64,000 bases of DNA, taken from Zygnema cylindricum (Eukaryota; Streptophyta; Zygnematophyceae; Zygnematales; Zygnemataceae). A model generated the notes under the pieces. The model worked only from the letters and a program-made list of their open reading frames with translations, had not been told where the DNA came from and searched no databases. How positions within the stretch are numbered: the stretch's first letter is position 1; the number at the start of each line of letters is the position of its first letter. The stretch covers positions 171,769-235,768 of the forward strand of contig JBBHKE010000956.1 of the NCBI GenBank assembly GCA_037447655.1, in the 5' to 3' direction. Below are positions 33,739 through 44,000 of this stretch, piece by piece. A program made the translations under genes and the position numbers.

Positions 33739-33968
33739 ATTAAATCAAACCAAATAAAAATCCACCCGGTAAAACAGAAGTTCTGACCAACTTCACCCCT
33801 ATGAAAGTGAAACTCTTCTGGGTCACACGCAAAAAAAATTTCTGAATTTGCTCCCTTAAGCAATTAGTTATGGCTGGCCAAAGATGACCTATAAATACAA
33901 AAGGTCTTTCAGAGAGAGGCGCCTCAAAAATGTCGAAGTCCTAAATCCCTCTGTTAACTACTTACTGC
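33739..33968 (-). repeat. Element F LTR, part 1 (interrupted by element A)
   Basis: LTR sequence with the clade's downstream-of-TATA region (gcaattagttatggctggccaaagatgacc on the plus strand). It continues at 40395 once element A and one ACTGC copy are removed. Confidence 0.75.
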
Positions 33969-35010
33969 TGCAATCTTGTGTCCTCCATTGGACCACAGAA
34001 TACAGGAAGCCTCTAGATAGTATTTAACTAACCCACTTTAAGCCACAACCACTGCTGCCCAAGAAGGCAAACTAACAATTTGATTGCACCCCTGTGTAGC
34101 CTGGACTCCCCTGAGTCCGTAGAAAAAAGAATCACTGAAAAAGGCCAACCAAGCGATTAGTTATAGGGTGGCAAAGATGCCAATTTATACAAACTCTCAG
34201 AGAGAGGACTATCTACCTAAATTTTCCTAAGTCCTAGTTTTTCCTACTTCTCTCTCACAGCTCCTATCTACTGCCTGTACGAACCAATCAAAAAACTGTA
34301 TAGTACAAGAAAGTACTACTGCCGATGTACTTTCTGTACGGCCTCTGTACAACAAGGCCATTAAGTGGACGCGTGTCCACTTTCCACTCGTCCGTACGTT
34401 CCTCGGAATTCCCGCGACCGAATGATGTCTTCCCACGTGGCGCCAGGTCATGCCACGTCACTAAATGCCAAAATGACCATTCCGGGATTTCGGCGATAAT
34501 GTGCGCCGTTAGATTTGACGTGAAATTCAATCTCGACCGTAATAAATACTTGCGCGATATTTGTTTCGCTTTCGAAACAAAATGCGCGATATCCATTTCA
34601 AACAAGTACAATACTTCGTATTTCGTAGAACTGTATCTATGTGTGGCGTCGAGGGTTTCAGTTAAATGAATCTAGTACATTACAATAGATTAAATACTAA
34701 TGAAACCCTATATCTCCTAACGGACTTCTACGACAGACTGGTTAGAGCTAACGGCTACGCCGCGCTCTACCGGTCGGGGGTTCGAGTCCTTCCGGACTCA
34801 ACCTTTTGTTGAGAGTGGCTTAAGCCACTCTTTAGTCCTTCCTATGGAGTTGAGGCAGCCATGGCTACATTGTTCTCTCTCTCTCTCCTTCAGTGACTAC
34901 AACAAGTATGGGGGGCGAGAGAGAGAGAAGAGATAGAGGCAGGCTGCCTACTTTTTCTTTTCTAATAAATTTAGACCTAGAAAATATATTAAAAACTACT
35001 TATTTCAACA
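33969..35010 (-). repeat. Element A 3' LTR
   Basis: In sense (minus) orientation starts TGTTGAAATAAG and ends AAGATTGCA. About 99% identical to the 5' LTR. Includes GTAC cores at 34277, 34303, 34313, 34327, 34336 and 34347, a tRNA-like cassette (34732-34803) and the hairpin 34812-34831. Confidence 0.95.
34732..34803 (+). repeat. tRNA-like cassette in element A 3' LTR
   Basis: Identical to the copy at 40112-40183, where it is described. Confidence 0.7.
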
Positions 35011-35021
35011 CTCCCCTTATT
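35011..35021 (-). promoter_or_regulatory. Element A polypurine tract
   Basis: Sense sequence AATAAGGGGAG abuts the TGTTGAAAT start of the 3' LTR. Element I has the comparable AATTAAGGGTAA. Confidence 0.75.
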
Positions 35022-36480
35022 TTCTAGTCAAATTTTAATTTTTCTTTTAACCCGCATTTCTCCCGACAATATTTTAATTTAGGAGAGGGCACAGGTTTGG
35101 TCATCATGTCAGCCACCATTTCTTCATCAGGTCTATACACAAGATTTAAAATTTTATTTTCAACTTTTTCTCTTACGAAGCTTAATCTTATGTCCATATG
35201 TTTTGCTTTGAAATGATGTTTTGGATTGGCTGCGATTGCGATGCAGCTTGATTATCGCATAAGATTTCATGCACTCCTTCCTTCATATATCCCAGTTCTT
35301 GCAACAATGACTTCACCCACATTAGTTCTTTTACTGCAGAACAAGACGCCATATACTCAGCCTCCATAGTAGACAGCAACTACCTTTTGTTGCTTACTGC
35401 TCCAACAACAAGCTCCTTCCCCCACATACAAAACATATCCAGAAGTGCATCTTCTCATAGGTGCATCCCCATAATTGGCATCAATCCAAGTGGTGATATC
35501 AGTGTGCTCCCCTCCCAAATGCAACTATAATTCTCTGGTTCTAACCAGATATCTCATGACTCTCTTGGCTGCCTCCCAGTCTCTCTACCTAGGATCATTA
35601 AGACTCCTACTGAGTACTCCAACTGTTGCCGCTATGTCCGGCCTGGTACAGTTCATAAAATAAATTAAACTTCCTACGACCTGTCTATAAGGGATATACT
35701 TCATAAACTCTCTCTCCTCTGGACTCATCTGATCATCTAAGATCATCACTCCTCTTTCTACACTCCCATCAATTATTTTTTTCAAGTCCATGGGAGTGGT
35801 ACAACTGTTACCATTTTCCATATGGCATTTTTCAAGCATATTACCTATTGTTTCTTTCTGAGTAAGTCTGATAATCTTCTTCCCCCTATCTCTCTCCATT
35901 TGGATCCCCAAAATATATTTTGCCTCCCCTAAATCCTTCATATCAAATCTGTCCCTAAGATCTTTCTTTAGCCTATTGATATTCTCCAAAGACTTACTTA
36001 ACACAAGCAGATCATCCACATATATTGCAATAAAAATGACATCATTCTCATCTTCAAACATTTAGATAGAATGGTCAGAGCTGATCCGGATGTATCCCAG
36101 ATCGGTGAGAAACTCATCTAGTTTCTTATTCGACTGTCGAGGAGCCTGTTTCAGTCCATATAAGGACTTTATGAGCCTGCAGATTTTGCTCACTTCTCCT
36201 TCTTCCACAAACCCCTCGGGTTGCCTCATAAAAATTTCTTCCTCTAACACACCATTAAAAAATGCAGTCTTAATGTCCATCTGGTATATTTCCATGTCTT
36301 CCGCTGCGGCCAGACTGAGGAGAATCCTTACCGATGGGAACCAAACAACTGGAGCAAAGGTCACCTCATAGTCAATCCCCTCTTTTTGGGTGAACCCCTT
36401 CGCTCCCAATCGAGCCTTATACCTCTCAATTGTTATTTTCTGGGTTCAGTTTTAGTTTAAATACCCATTAACATCCAATA
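35022..36480 (-). pseudogene. Element A reverse transcriptase and RNase H (broken)
   Basis: RT has FTQKEGIDYEVTFAPVVW, YQMDIKTAFFNGVLEEE, SLYGLKQAPRQ and the intact catalytic YVDDLLVLSK. A stop (36062-36064) replaces Tyr just before FEDENDV. RNase H retains MEAEYMASCSAVKELMWV and ILCDNQAA, after which one frame change garbles the NPKHHFKAKHMDIR region, which continues to MTKPVPSPKL-like sequence near 35100. Confidence 0.88.
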
Positions 36481-37341
36481 AGTTTTCGGTCTGGAGGGCA
36501 ATCCGCTAGTTCCCAAGTATTTGCTTCCATGATAGAATCCATCTCATCATTTATGGCTCTAATCCATCTTTCTTTCTCTAGACTATTCACTGCCTCTAAG
36601 TAAGACTGAGGCTCATCTAATGAGATAGCTTAGTTACCTTATGGGCAGCTTGTTTTTCATGTATCCTTTTGCTGCTCCTCCTTGCTTTCTCGAACTCCGA
36701 AGCTGGAATGGATGGAAGTCTTGGATTTCTTCTCACTGTCTCATCGGCTCCCCTGTCCATGGAAACCGGTTCTTGTCCCGCTTCTTCTATCTCCTCGAAG
36801 TCCATAGGAGTATGTGAGGTTTCTGGTGAGTCTCCTGTATCTTGGATCTCCCCTGAATCTGTAATCACGGTTTCATTCATGTCCCTTTCGGGAACGACCG
36901 AATTCTCATCACTTTCGGACTCAAATCTGATCCTTATCTTCTTTGTATATTTGAAGGGGTCAAATGACTTCCCTTCATCCATGACAACTAAGTGTTTGAC
37001 CAGAATGATATCTTTCTTTGCTAAGTCATAGACTCTATATCCCTTAACATCCTCATCATATCCCACAAAGTATCCAGGTTTTCCCTTAGCATCTAGTTTC
37101 CAGTTTTTCCTATCCGTGTCAAGACTGTAAACTTGGCTACCAAATTCTTTAAGGTGTGAGATATTTGGTTTCTTTCCAACCCATCTCTCATAAGGTGTCA
37201 CTCCTTTTACAGCTGAGGTAAGGACTCTATTTTTAATATAGTTGGCACAGTTCATTGCCTCTGCCCAAAATCTCTTTCCTATTTTCTTGTCTGCCAACAT
37301 ACTGCATGCACTATCTCCTAGTGTTCTATTCAACCTCTCAG
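36481..37341 (-). pseudogene. Element A integrase C-terminus and linker to RT
   Basis: LNRTLGDSACSML, MNCANYIKNRVLTSAVKG and YERWVGKKPNISHL are the conserved integrase C-terminal segments, then an acidic linker with DTGDSPETSHTP. Separated from the integrase core by a one-base frame change at about 37343, and from RT by another near 36617. Confidence 0.85.
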
Positions 37342-38085
37342 CTACCCATTTTGTTCTGGGTTATATGGTACAGTTTTCTGGTGCTGCACTCCCTCATCTC
37401 TCAAATATTCCTCAAACTCGTTAGAGGTATATTCCCCCCCATTATCACTCCTTATCCTTTTAATGGGGGTTTCATGCAACTTCTCACTCCAAGCTTTATA
37501 TTCTTTGAAGTAAGTTGATGCTTCAGACTTTGTTTTCAGAAAGTAGACTCTAGAGTATCTAGACCAGTCATCAGTTATTGTCATCATAAACCTCTTTCCT
37601 CCAACCGAAGGTACTTTTGCAGGCCCCCAAATATCTGTGTGGACTAAATCTAATACTTTCTCACCTCTATATGTGGCGGCTTTGGGAAAGGGAAGTCTGT
37701 GAGCCTTACCTTGAGCACAACCACTACAATCATCCATCATTTCATTATCCCCAAACTCAATGCCATCTACTACCCCAAGTTTTTTCATTTCCCTTAACCT
37801 ATCAAAATGTACATGCCCCAACCGCTTATGCCAAATCATCACCTTAGGAACACCAACATAGTAAGCATTCTTCTTTTCATTACTCAAGTTAAGCCTAAAC
37901 ATTCCTTGGCTATCCTTATTTGCTCTGAAGTAAACTTCATCCCCATACTTAGCTGTAAAGACTCCCTTTCTAGGGAAGGTATCAAACTCTTTGTCATCTA
38001 ACACAGACGTAGAGACAAGATTTTTACTCAGCTGAGGAATGTAAAGTATATCTGAGAATGTAAGTATAGAAGTCTTACCCTCCAC
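37342..38085 (-). pseudogene. Element A integrase core
   Basis: Zinc-binding WHKRLGHVHFDRL and CSGCAQGKAHRLPFPK. DDE residues in LVHTDIWGPAK, IRSDNGGEYTSNEF and PYNPEQNG are all intact. Follows the protease in frame after one TAA (38088-38086). Confidence 0.9.
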
Positions 38086-38691
38086 TTAGACTTTCAGATC
38101 TACTGATCCCACTAGATTTGTAGTAACCACTCTCCCATCCCCAAACTCTATCTCTACAGTAGGAATCTTTCTTAGCTTTGTGAAGAGTTCTTTATCACGA
38201 CACATATGCATGGATGCACCTGAGTCGATGATCCATTGTTCCTGTGGAGCTTCCCGAATTGCTCCAAGGGCACACTTCTGCCTCCGAAGGATCTCATTCT
38301 CCTCCAGATTCTCGTCAAGAAGAAGCTCCCCATCCTCCTCAGATGACTCATCCTCGGTTTCTCCTGACACTTTTGTAACCACAAGTGCCTTTTTCTTCCC
38401 TCCGGAAGAACCCCCTCCAGGGTTTTCTTCGAGCCTCAGCTCCGATAGCTTGACACAATCTGCAATAAAGTGTCCCGACTTTTTGCAATAATGACAAAGA
38501 CCCTTTGGGGGCCTCTGTCCCCCAGAATTATCTCTTTCCCCTCTATAAGGTATCTTCGGGTCCTTCCCCCATCGGTCCCCTCCTGTTGCTAGAGCTTGAA
38601 TGCTCTTTCCTCCTCTCCTAATCTTCATTGTGTTTTCCTGCACAAGTATCATCCTGACTACTGTAATCCATTTCCATGAACTATCAGGCAT
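38086..38691 (-). pseudogene. Element A Gag zinc knuckle and protease
   Basis: CCHC knuckle LCHYCKKSGHFIADC (intact C-X2-C-X4-H-X4-C), Lys/Glu-rich linker, then protease with active-site WIIDSGASMHMC. One TAA ends the frame where the relatives have a sense codon. Its upstream part overlaps the previous gag frame, indicating a frame change around 38670. Confidence 0.88.
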
Positions 38692-39368
38692 TCTCGTACT
38701 CGGTACACTATGTTTTCGAACTCATCTGGTAATTTCATGATATGGGTGTTAACTTTCATTTTCATTGTACCTGTCCACCCGGCACTTTCCATTTCCATAT
38801 ACAAACAAAAAAGATCCTTACAGTAATCTAACATCTTTCCTCCTTTGTAAGTGTAACTCAATAGCTTTTGCTCAGCCAACTGGAGCTCCTGAATAGTTCC
38901 AGCTCTATAAATCTCCACCACACTCTCCCACAACTCCTCGGCCTTGTAAATGTGAAGATGAGGAGTGGCCAAACCTTGAGTGAGGTGCCTTAGAATGAAG
39001 TTCTTTGCAGCCATGTTTACATCCTCCCACATTTGAGTATCGTTCTCCACGGTCTTCACGGTCGCCGCTCCCGATACTGTGGCAATAGGAGTGAGGGGTG
39101 TCTCCTTCCCTTTCTCCTTTTCGGACACACTACTGTCCCCATCATCTGCCTCCTTCGCTGAGGCAGCCGTTGTTGCAGAAAACCTTACTCCCCCAAATCC
39201 TGGTGGAGTTCGCGAAGGTGGACGTTTCACTTGTCCACTGACGATACCCCAGTATCGTTTTTCACACAAAGCTCCCATCATCATGGCTTCCCAATAGATG
39301 AACCCAGATCCATTGAAGGTGGGCACCCTAGAGGGTGGGCCCATAACCTGCAATTCTGTGTCCTCCAT
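38658..39368 (-). pseudogene. Element A Gag N-terminal part, starting inside U5
   Basis: Open from ATG 39368-39366, which lies inside the 5' LTR 20 nt from its end. It reads MEDTELQVMGPPSRVPTFNG through the LTR end and PBS into Gag. Contains IYWEAMMMGALCEKRYWGIV and NFILRHLTQGLATPHLHI. Same 5' reading frame conserved in element I. An alternative start is the ATG inside the PBS (39344). Frame is lost near 38670. Confidence 0.85.
39334..39348 (-). promoter_or_regulatory. Element A primer-binding site (tRNA-iMet half)
   Basis: GGTTATGGGCCCACC immediately follows the LTR. As I recall plant initiator tRNA-Met, this is a perfect 15-nt complement of its anticodon arm (GGUGGGCCCAUAACC). The primer would therefore be a tRNA cut in the anticodon loop. 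Confidence 0.85.
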
Positions 39369-39559
39369 TGGACCACAGAATACAGGAAGCCTCTAGATAG
39401 TATTTAACTAACCCACTTTAAGCCACAACCACTGCTGCCCAAGAAGGCAAACTGACAATTTGACTGCACCCCTGTGTAGCCTGGACTCCCCTGAGTCCGT
39501 AGAAAAAAGAATCACTGAAAAAGGCCAACCAGGCGATTAGTTATAGGGTGGCAAAGATG

Positions 39560-39730
39560 CCAATTTATACAAACTCTCAGAGAGAGGACTATCTACCTAA
39601 ATTTTCCTAAGTCCTAGTTTTTCCTACTTCTCTCTCACAGCTCCTATCTACTGCCTGTACGAACCAATCAAAAAACTGTATAGTACAAAAAAGTACTACT
39701 GCCGATGTACTTTCTGTACGGCCTCTGTAC
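39560..39730 (-). promoter_or_regulatory. Element A promoter: GTAC cluster, CCAAT box and TATA box
   Basis: Sense TTTGTATAAATTGG (39573-39560) is a good TATA box. Upstream lie GATTGG (inverted CCAAT, ~39667) and six GTAC cores at 39657, 39683, 39693, 39707, 39716 and 39727, spaced 9-26 bp. GTAC is the core of SBP/SPL-domain factor sites and of algal copper-response elements. The arrangement recurs in G, I, C and D. Confidence 0.7.
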
Positions 39731-40111
39731 AACAAGGCCATTAAGTGGACGCGTGTCCACTTTCCACTCGTCCGTACGTTCCTCGGAATTACCGCGACCG
39801 AATGATGTCTTCCCACGTGGCGCCAGGTCATGCCACGTCACTAAATGCCAAAATGACCATTCCGGGATTTCGGCGATAATGTGCGCCGTTAGATTTGACG
39901 TGAAATTCAATCTCGGCCGTAATAAATACTTGCGCGATATTTGTTTCGCTTTCGAAACAAAATGCGCGATATCCATTTCAAACAAGTACAGTACTTCGTA
40001 TTTCGTAGAACTGTATCTATGTGTGGCGTCGAGGGTTTCAGTTAAATGAATCTAGTACATTACAATAGATTAAATACTAATGAAACCCTATATCTCCTAA
40101 CGGACTTCTAC

Positions 40112-40183
40112 GACAGACTGGTTAGAGCTAACGGCTACGCCGCGCTCTACCGGTCGGGGGTTCGAGTCCTTCCGGACTCAACC
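40112..40183 (+). repeat. tRNA-like cassette in element A 5' LTR (antisense)
   Basis: Reads opposite to the retroelement. Starts GACAGACTGGTTAGAGC (A-box-like) and has a perfect B box GGTTCGAGTCC (40159-40169), about 40 nt apart as in a tRNA gene. TTTT follows at 40184-40187, a minimal Pol III terminator. Acceptor ends are not complementary, so it is tRNA-derived rather than a working tRNA gene. Pol III activity is inferred from motifs only. Confidence 0.7.
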
Positions 40184-40191
40184 TTTTGTTG

Positions 40192-40211
40192 AGAGTGGCT
40201 TAAGCCACTCT
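40192..40211. repeat. Perfect 20-bp palindrome after the tRNA-like cassette
   Basis: AGAGTGGC and GCCACTCT pair around TTAA, 4 bp after the T run region. Conserved in both A LTRs and, with a compensatory pair change, in LTR G. Confidence 0.85.
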
Positions 40212-40394
40212 TTAGTCCTTCCTATGGAGTTGAGGCAGCCATGGCTCCATTGTTCTCTCTCTCTCTCCTTCAGTGACTACAACAAGTATGGGGGCGAGAG
40301 AGAGAGAAGAGATAGAGGCAGGCTGCCTACTTTTTCTTTTCTAATAAATTTAGACCTAGAAAATATATTAAAAACTACTTATTTCAACAACTGC

Positions 40395-41049
40395 TACTAT
40401 ACCTACCCAGTCATAAGATGGTCAAAAACAAAAAAGTGCAAATGTCGGTGTACTTCGTGTACGGTAATGGTACGACATAGCCGTCTCTCTGACGCGTGTT
40501 GATTCTTGAGCCATGGTCGCTCTTCTTCAATGTCCGCCGTCTACTTATGGCTTGCCATGTGTCATCCGCCGATGTTAGCTCACAAACCGCCAAATAACCA
40601 CTCTGGTGCATCAGCTCCACTGTGCGCCGTCCACTCTGAAGTCGACAATTAATTACGTCCGTTTAAATTCAATGTCGTTTCGTGTATTTCGTTTTATTTC
40701 CTAATCTTTTAAATGGAGTATGCAGAATGATAATTTCTTTAAATATGAATCACACCCCATATATCTAACGTTTCATCAAAACCTAAAGGATAAAGCCTAC
40801 GACTATTTGACCGACGGTGACTAGGACTAGGATCAAATCCTGGTCGGGTCACAAATTCCTTTTTGTTAGTGGCACGACTGTGTTCTTTCTTAGTGTGTCT
40901 CCTTGGTTGCCTTAAGACAACCATGGATGCCTAAGTCTTAGTGACTGCGATAAGTATATAGACTTAGAGTGGCGTCTAGAGGGACTGCAACAAGTATATA
41001 GACTTAGTGTGGCGTTAGGATACATATCTAGGAAATACATTTTTCAACA
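40395..41049 (-). repeat. Element F LTR, part 2
   Basis: Continues the F LTR beyond element A to its TTTTTCAACA end (sense TGTTGAAAAA). Contains GTAC cores at 40450-40475, the ACTTATCGCAGTCACT block (40940-40955) with CCATGG nearby, and a tRNA-like segment. A 37-bp (actgcRa)caagtatatagactta stretch is duplicated at 40945-41005. Confidence 0.8.
40786..40853 (+). repeat. tRNA-like segment in element F LTR
   Basis: Antisense to F. B-box-like GGATCAAATCC at 40830-40840, preceded by AAGGATAAAGCC as a weak A-box side. Diverged from the A copy but at the same LTR position. Confidence 0.45.
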
Positions 41050-44000
41050 ACATTTACATTGAAGCAAAAAAATAAAAAAATCCTTGTGTTAAATTGAGTT
41101 TTTTATTGCACGCCAATAAGGAAAAAATAAAAGTTCTTATTTAACCAAAAAAAATCAATCTTTGTATATACTTAACAGATATGGTTTACTATTCTTACTA
41201 AAGTTAACTTGTAAATGGTTCGTTAATGCTTCAACTGTAGCTTCAATGCTAGCTTTAGTGGCCTCTTTCGTGACATCATCAATGGCGAATTTCTAGTAGA
41301 TGAGTTTTAATGGCGGCTTCCCTGTAGAGGAGGACATTCCTAGAGAAATTCAAACTTACCGCGCGCAAATGGTGCAATGTCTCTTTTTGAAAAAAATCCG
41401 TACAGTTTTCCGTTCAGTTTCCGTACAATAAGTACTAAACGGATATTAATGGAATGTAGAAAACTAACGAATATTACGTAGAAATCGTAAAAAATGAAAA
41501 ATTTGCACAAATTGAACAACTATGGGAGAAAACGAGTTTCGGTTAACGATTTTTTTTGTAAACGCATATCGAGTACTGGGTGACAATTGAGGAGCGTGAC
41601 ATAACGCGACCAGATTTCGAGTGTTCTGATTTTGAAAAAAAAATGTCGGATTTTGGTATCTTAAATTTTGACTTATGCGAGCGTTGCGGTGATGGGTTTC
41701 GCTATATCGCGCTAGGACCAGCAAAAATAGCAGTAGTTTGGGGCGGTGGTCTGTTTATTGTACGTAATTTTCGTACGGGAAGAGTATGAAATGAGTACAA
41801 AATTACCTCAACGGCAGAGGCAAGTACTTTTGGAACATTTTCACAATCCACTATACCACAACATGTAGTTATCGTCGATAGTTATTGACTCGATGTTTGT
41901 AGGTAATTTATCGCGAATGCATCGCTATAATTCTCTTATATTGAACCAATATATCGATGAAAACCCTCTTAGACTACTTTTGTTCAGATTTTCTCCACAA
42001 GTGGCAATGACATTCTTGTACACAATAGCCTAAACTTATCACTTTATCAAATATAATAGTTTAGGGAGTTGTCCACGACAATTTTTTGTGACTACTTGAT
42101 TGAAAAACCATATGCAGTCAGATATAGCGACAAATTAGGTAATTTTTATAACCACAAAAAAATCACTTGTTTTTTGTCGTTTAGCCATTTTGTACAGATT
42201 GGTAGCCTAAAAACTTGAGGTATGCCCTCCTGTTCCTAGGTAAAGGTGGTGTTTTGTCATTTTGTTTAGTCGCATCTAAGAAACCTTTTGTTGTACGAAG
42301 AAAGAATAAAAGGTGAAGTACAGTTTACGCATTTATCAATCTTGGTGTGTACTTCAGTTTGGCGTCCTTTTTTTCTATTTACTGCCAGATTTTACTAACT
42401 CATCTCCAAACCCAAAGGTGAATCACCTTTATGAATGCATTAAGGCAAGGTAGAATATGCGCAGTAAATATGAAAACTTCTTCCCACCTCTCACACGATT
42501 TGAACATATTTGACGAAGAATAGTACATGTTATTTTTTCCTTTTTTGTTCGTCACACATGTATGGACAAAAAAATCTAAGAGAGTAAGACCACCATTTTT
42601 ATTCCATCAACAAAATACATGTCGTCGACGCTTCCCTCCCTCTTTCGTCCACTACCCTTCCCTCGTCCTCTCCTTAGCATAAAACACAAAAGTTCTGGTA
42701 AAAAATAAGAAACATATTTGAGATAATATTTTTTCTACTTTTATGAGAAATCTGGTGATACATTAAGAGAGAAAAAGAAATAAAAACAAAAAGGGATGCC
42801 AAGATATATAACTTAAGAATTAGTGACATCGAAAACATCATAAACAAGCATCTCATGAAAATGTTACAAAAAAAGAGACGTCGACAACATCACGAAAGAA
42901 TGACACCTGCAATACTACACCATCACAAAATTACGCACCATCTACAAATGTCGTTATATCATTTGTAAAAGCAAAACGAAGAATCTTCACTACAAAAAAA
43001 CGTTTGATCGCCAAGCTACAGCAACATAGGCACGCACCATGAATATAATACCGTTAATATATATTCAAAATCAGTACAGATTTCAAAATAACCACGACAA
43101 ATCCGATGGCAACTTGATCCTTAACTTTACTTGTGCCAACCTAAAGTAGAAAAATTGTGACAATAATTGTTTGGCACACAATTTCTAACAAACCTCCAAA
43201 AAGATGTTTAGCACACAACATGTACTTCTATCATGTATTTTTGTACACGGACCCTCACCACAACACAAATTTGGTTAATAAGTAGAACATCAAGGATTCG
43301 TCAATGTGTCGCATTATTAAAGTAAAAAAAAAACGAAAAAAAAATCAGCAGGAAAGTTCATCTTTACGTAAATTCTTCACACTTACGTAACCGATCATTC
43401 TTGCGTGTTATGACGTGGCAAAAATCAACAAAAAATTCATACATTCTATCAATAGAAAACGAGGTTGTTTATTGGACGTCGTATGTTTTTGTACTAAACT
43501 GTACGATGTTTTTTTTCATTTCTATAAAACATGTTTGTTCGACATCTATCCAAACGTAAATATTGACCCTACGATTTTTTGCGTTTTTGGGAGGAAATAT
43601 GACACCTACCCCAAACTACAAGTGGACAAATAATACACTTGGAAATCTAAGGTATGATAAACAATAGTCCAGCGATGACAACCTTACAAATGGTATACTA
43701 CATGTGCCTTAGAACAGGATCGGTTTAAATCGACCGAAAGCAATGAGAAATCTTTGCCAGAAAATATTGCTTAACGCTTCTTTTATCATCCAATGATTTT
43801 CGCAGAAGGGACTTTAAGTTTTAAAACGTCATAACCCATATTGTATAATGTTATGGTTTGCAGGTGTTTAAGATTTAGTACGTTTTTACAAAACTTAAAA
43901 TTCATCTGCCCGAAAAGATAGTACTTTCATATTTTGCGCTTAAAAAATATTTGACAATTTTCAGCCTTATGAAATACTAATAGAAGTATGTTTGTCGGAG

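Larger units (their letters stand above)
33969..40389 (-). mobile_element. Element A: full-length young Ty1/copia retrotransposon
   Basis: 6421 bp with LTRs of 1042 bp (33969-35010) and 1041 bp (39349-40389), TG...CA ends, and a perfect 5-bp duplication ACTGC (33964-33968, 40390-40394). By eye the LTRs differ at about ten positions and one indel, roughly 1%. Gag, protease, integrase, RT and RNase H are present in copia order, but several single-base breaks interrupt the frame. Inserted in the LTR of older element F. Best reference copy of its clade in the window. Confidence 0.97.
39349..40389 (-). repeat. Element A 5' LTR
   Basis: Complete LTR with inferred U3 (about 40389-39535) and R/U5 to 39349. 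Order in sense direction: ACTTGT block, CCATGG, hairpin, antisense tRNA-like cassette, GTAC cluster, GATTGG, TATA, U5 with Gag start. Confidence 0.95.

Noticed and set aside
40112-40183. Possible functional tRNA gene
   Set aside because: A and B boxes are present, but the acceptor ends do not pair and the T-stem needs several wobble pairs. Called tRNA-like.
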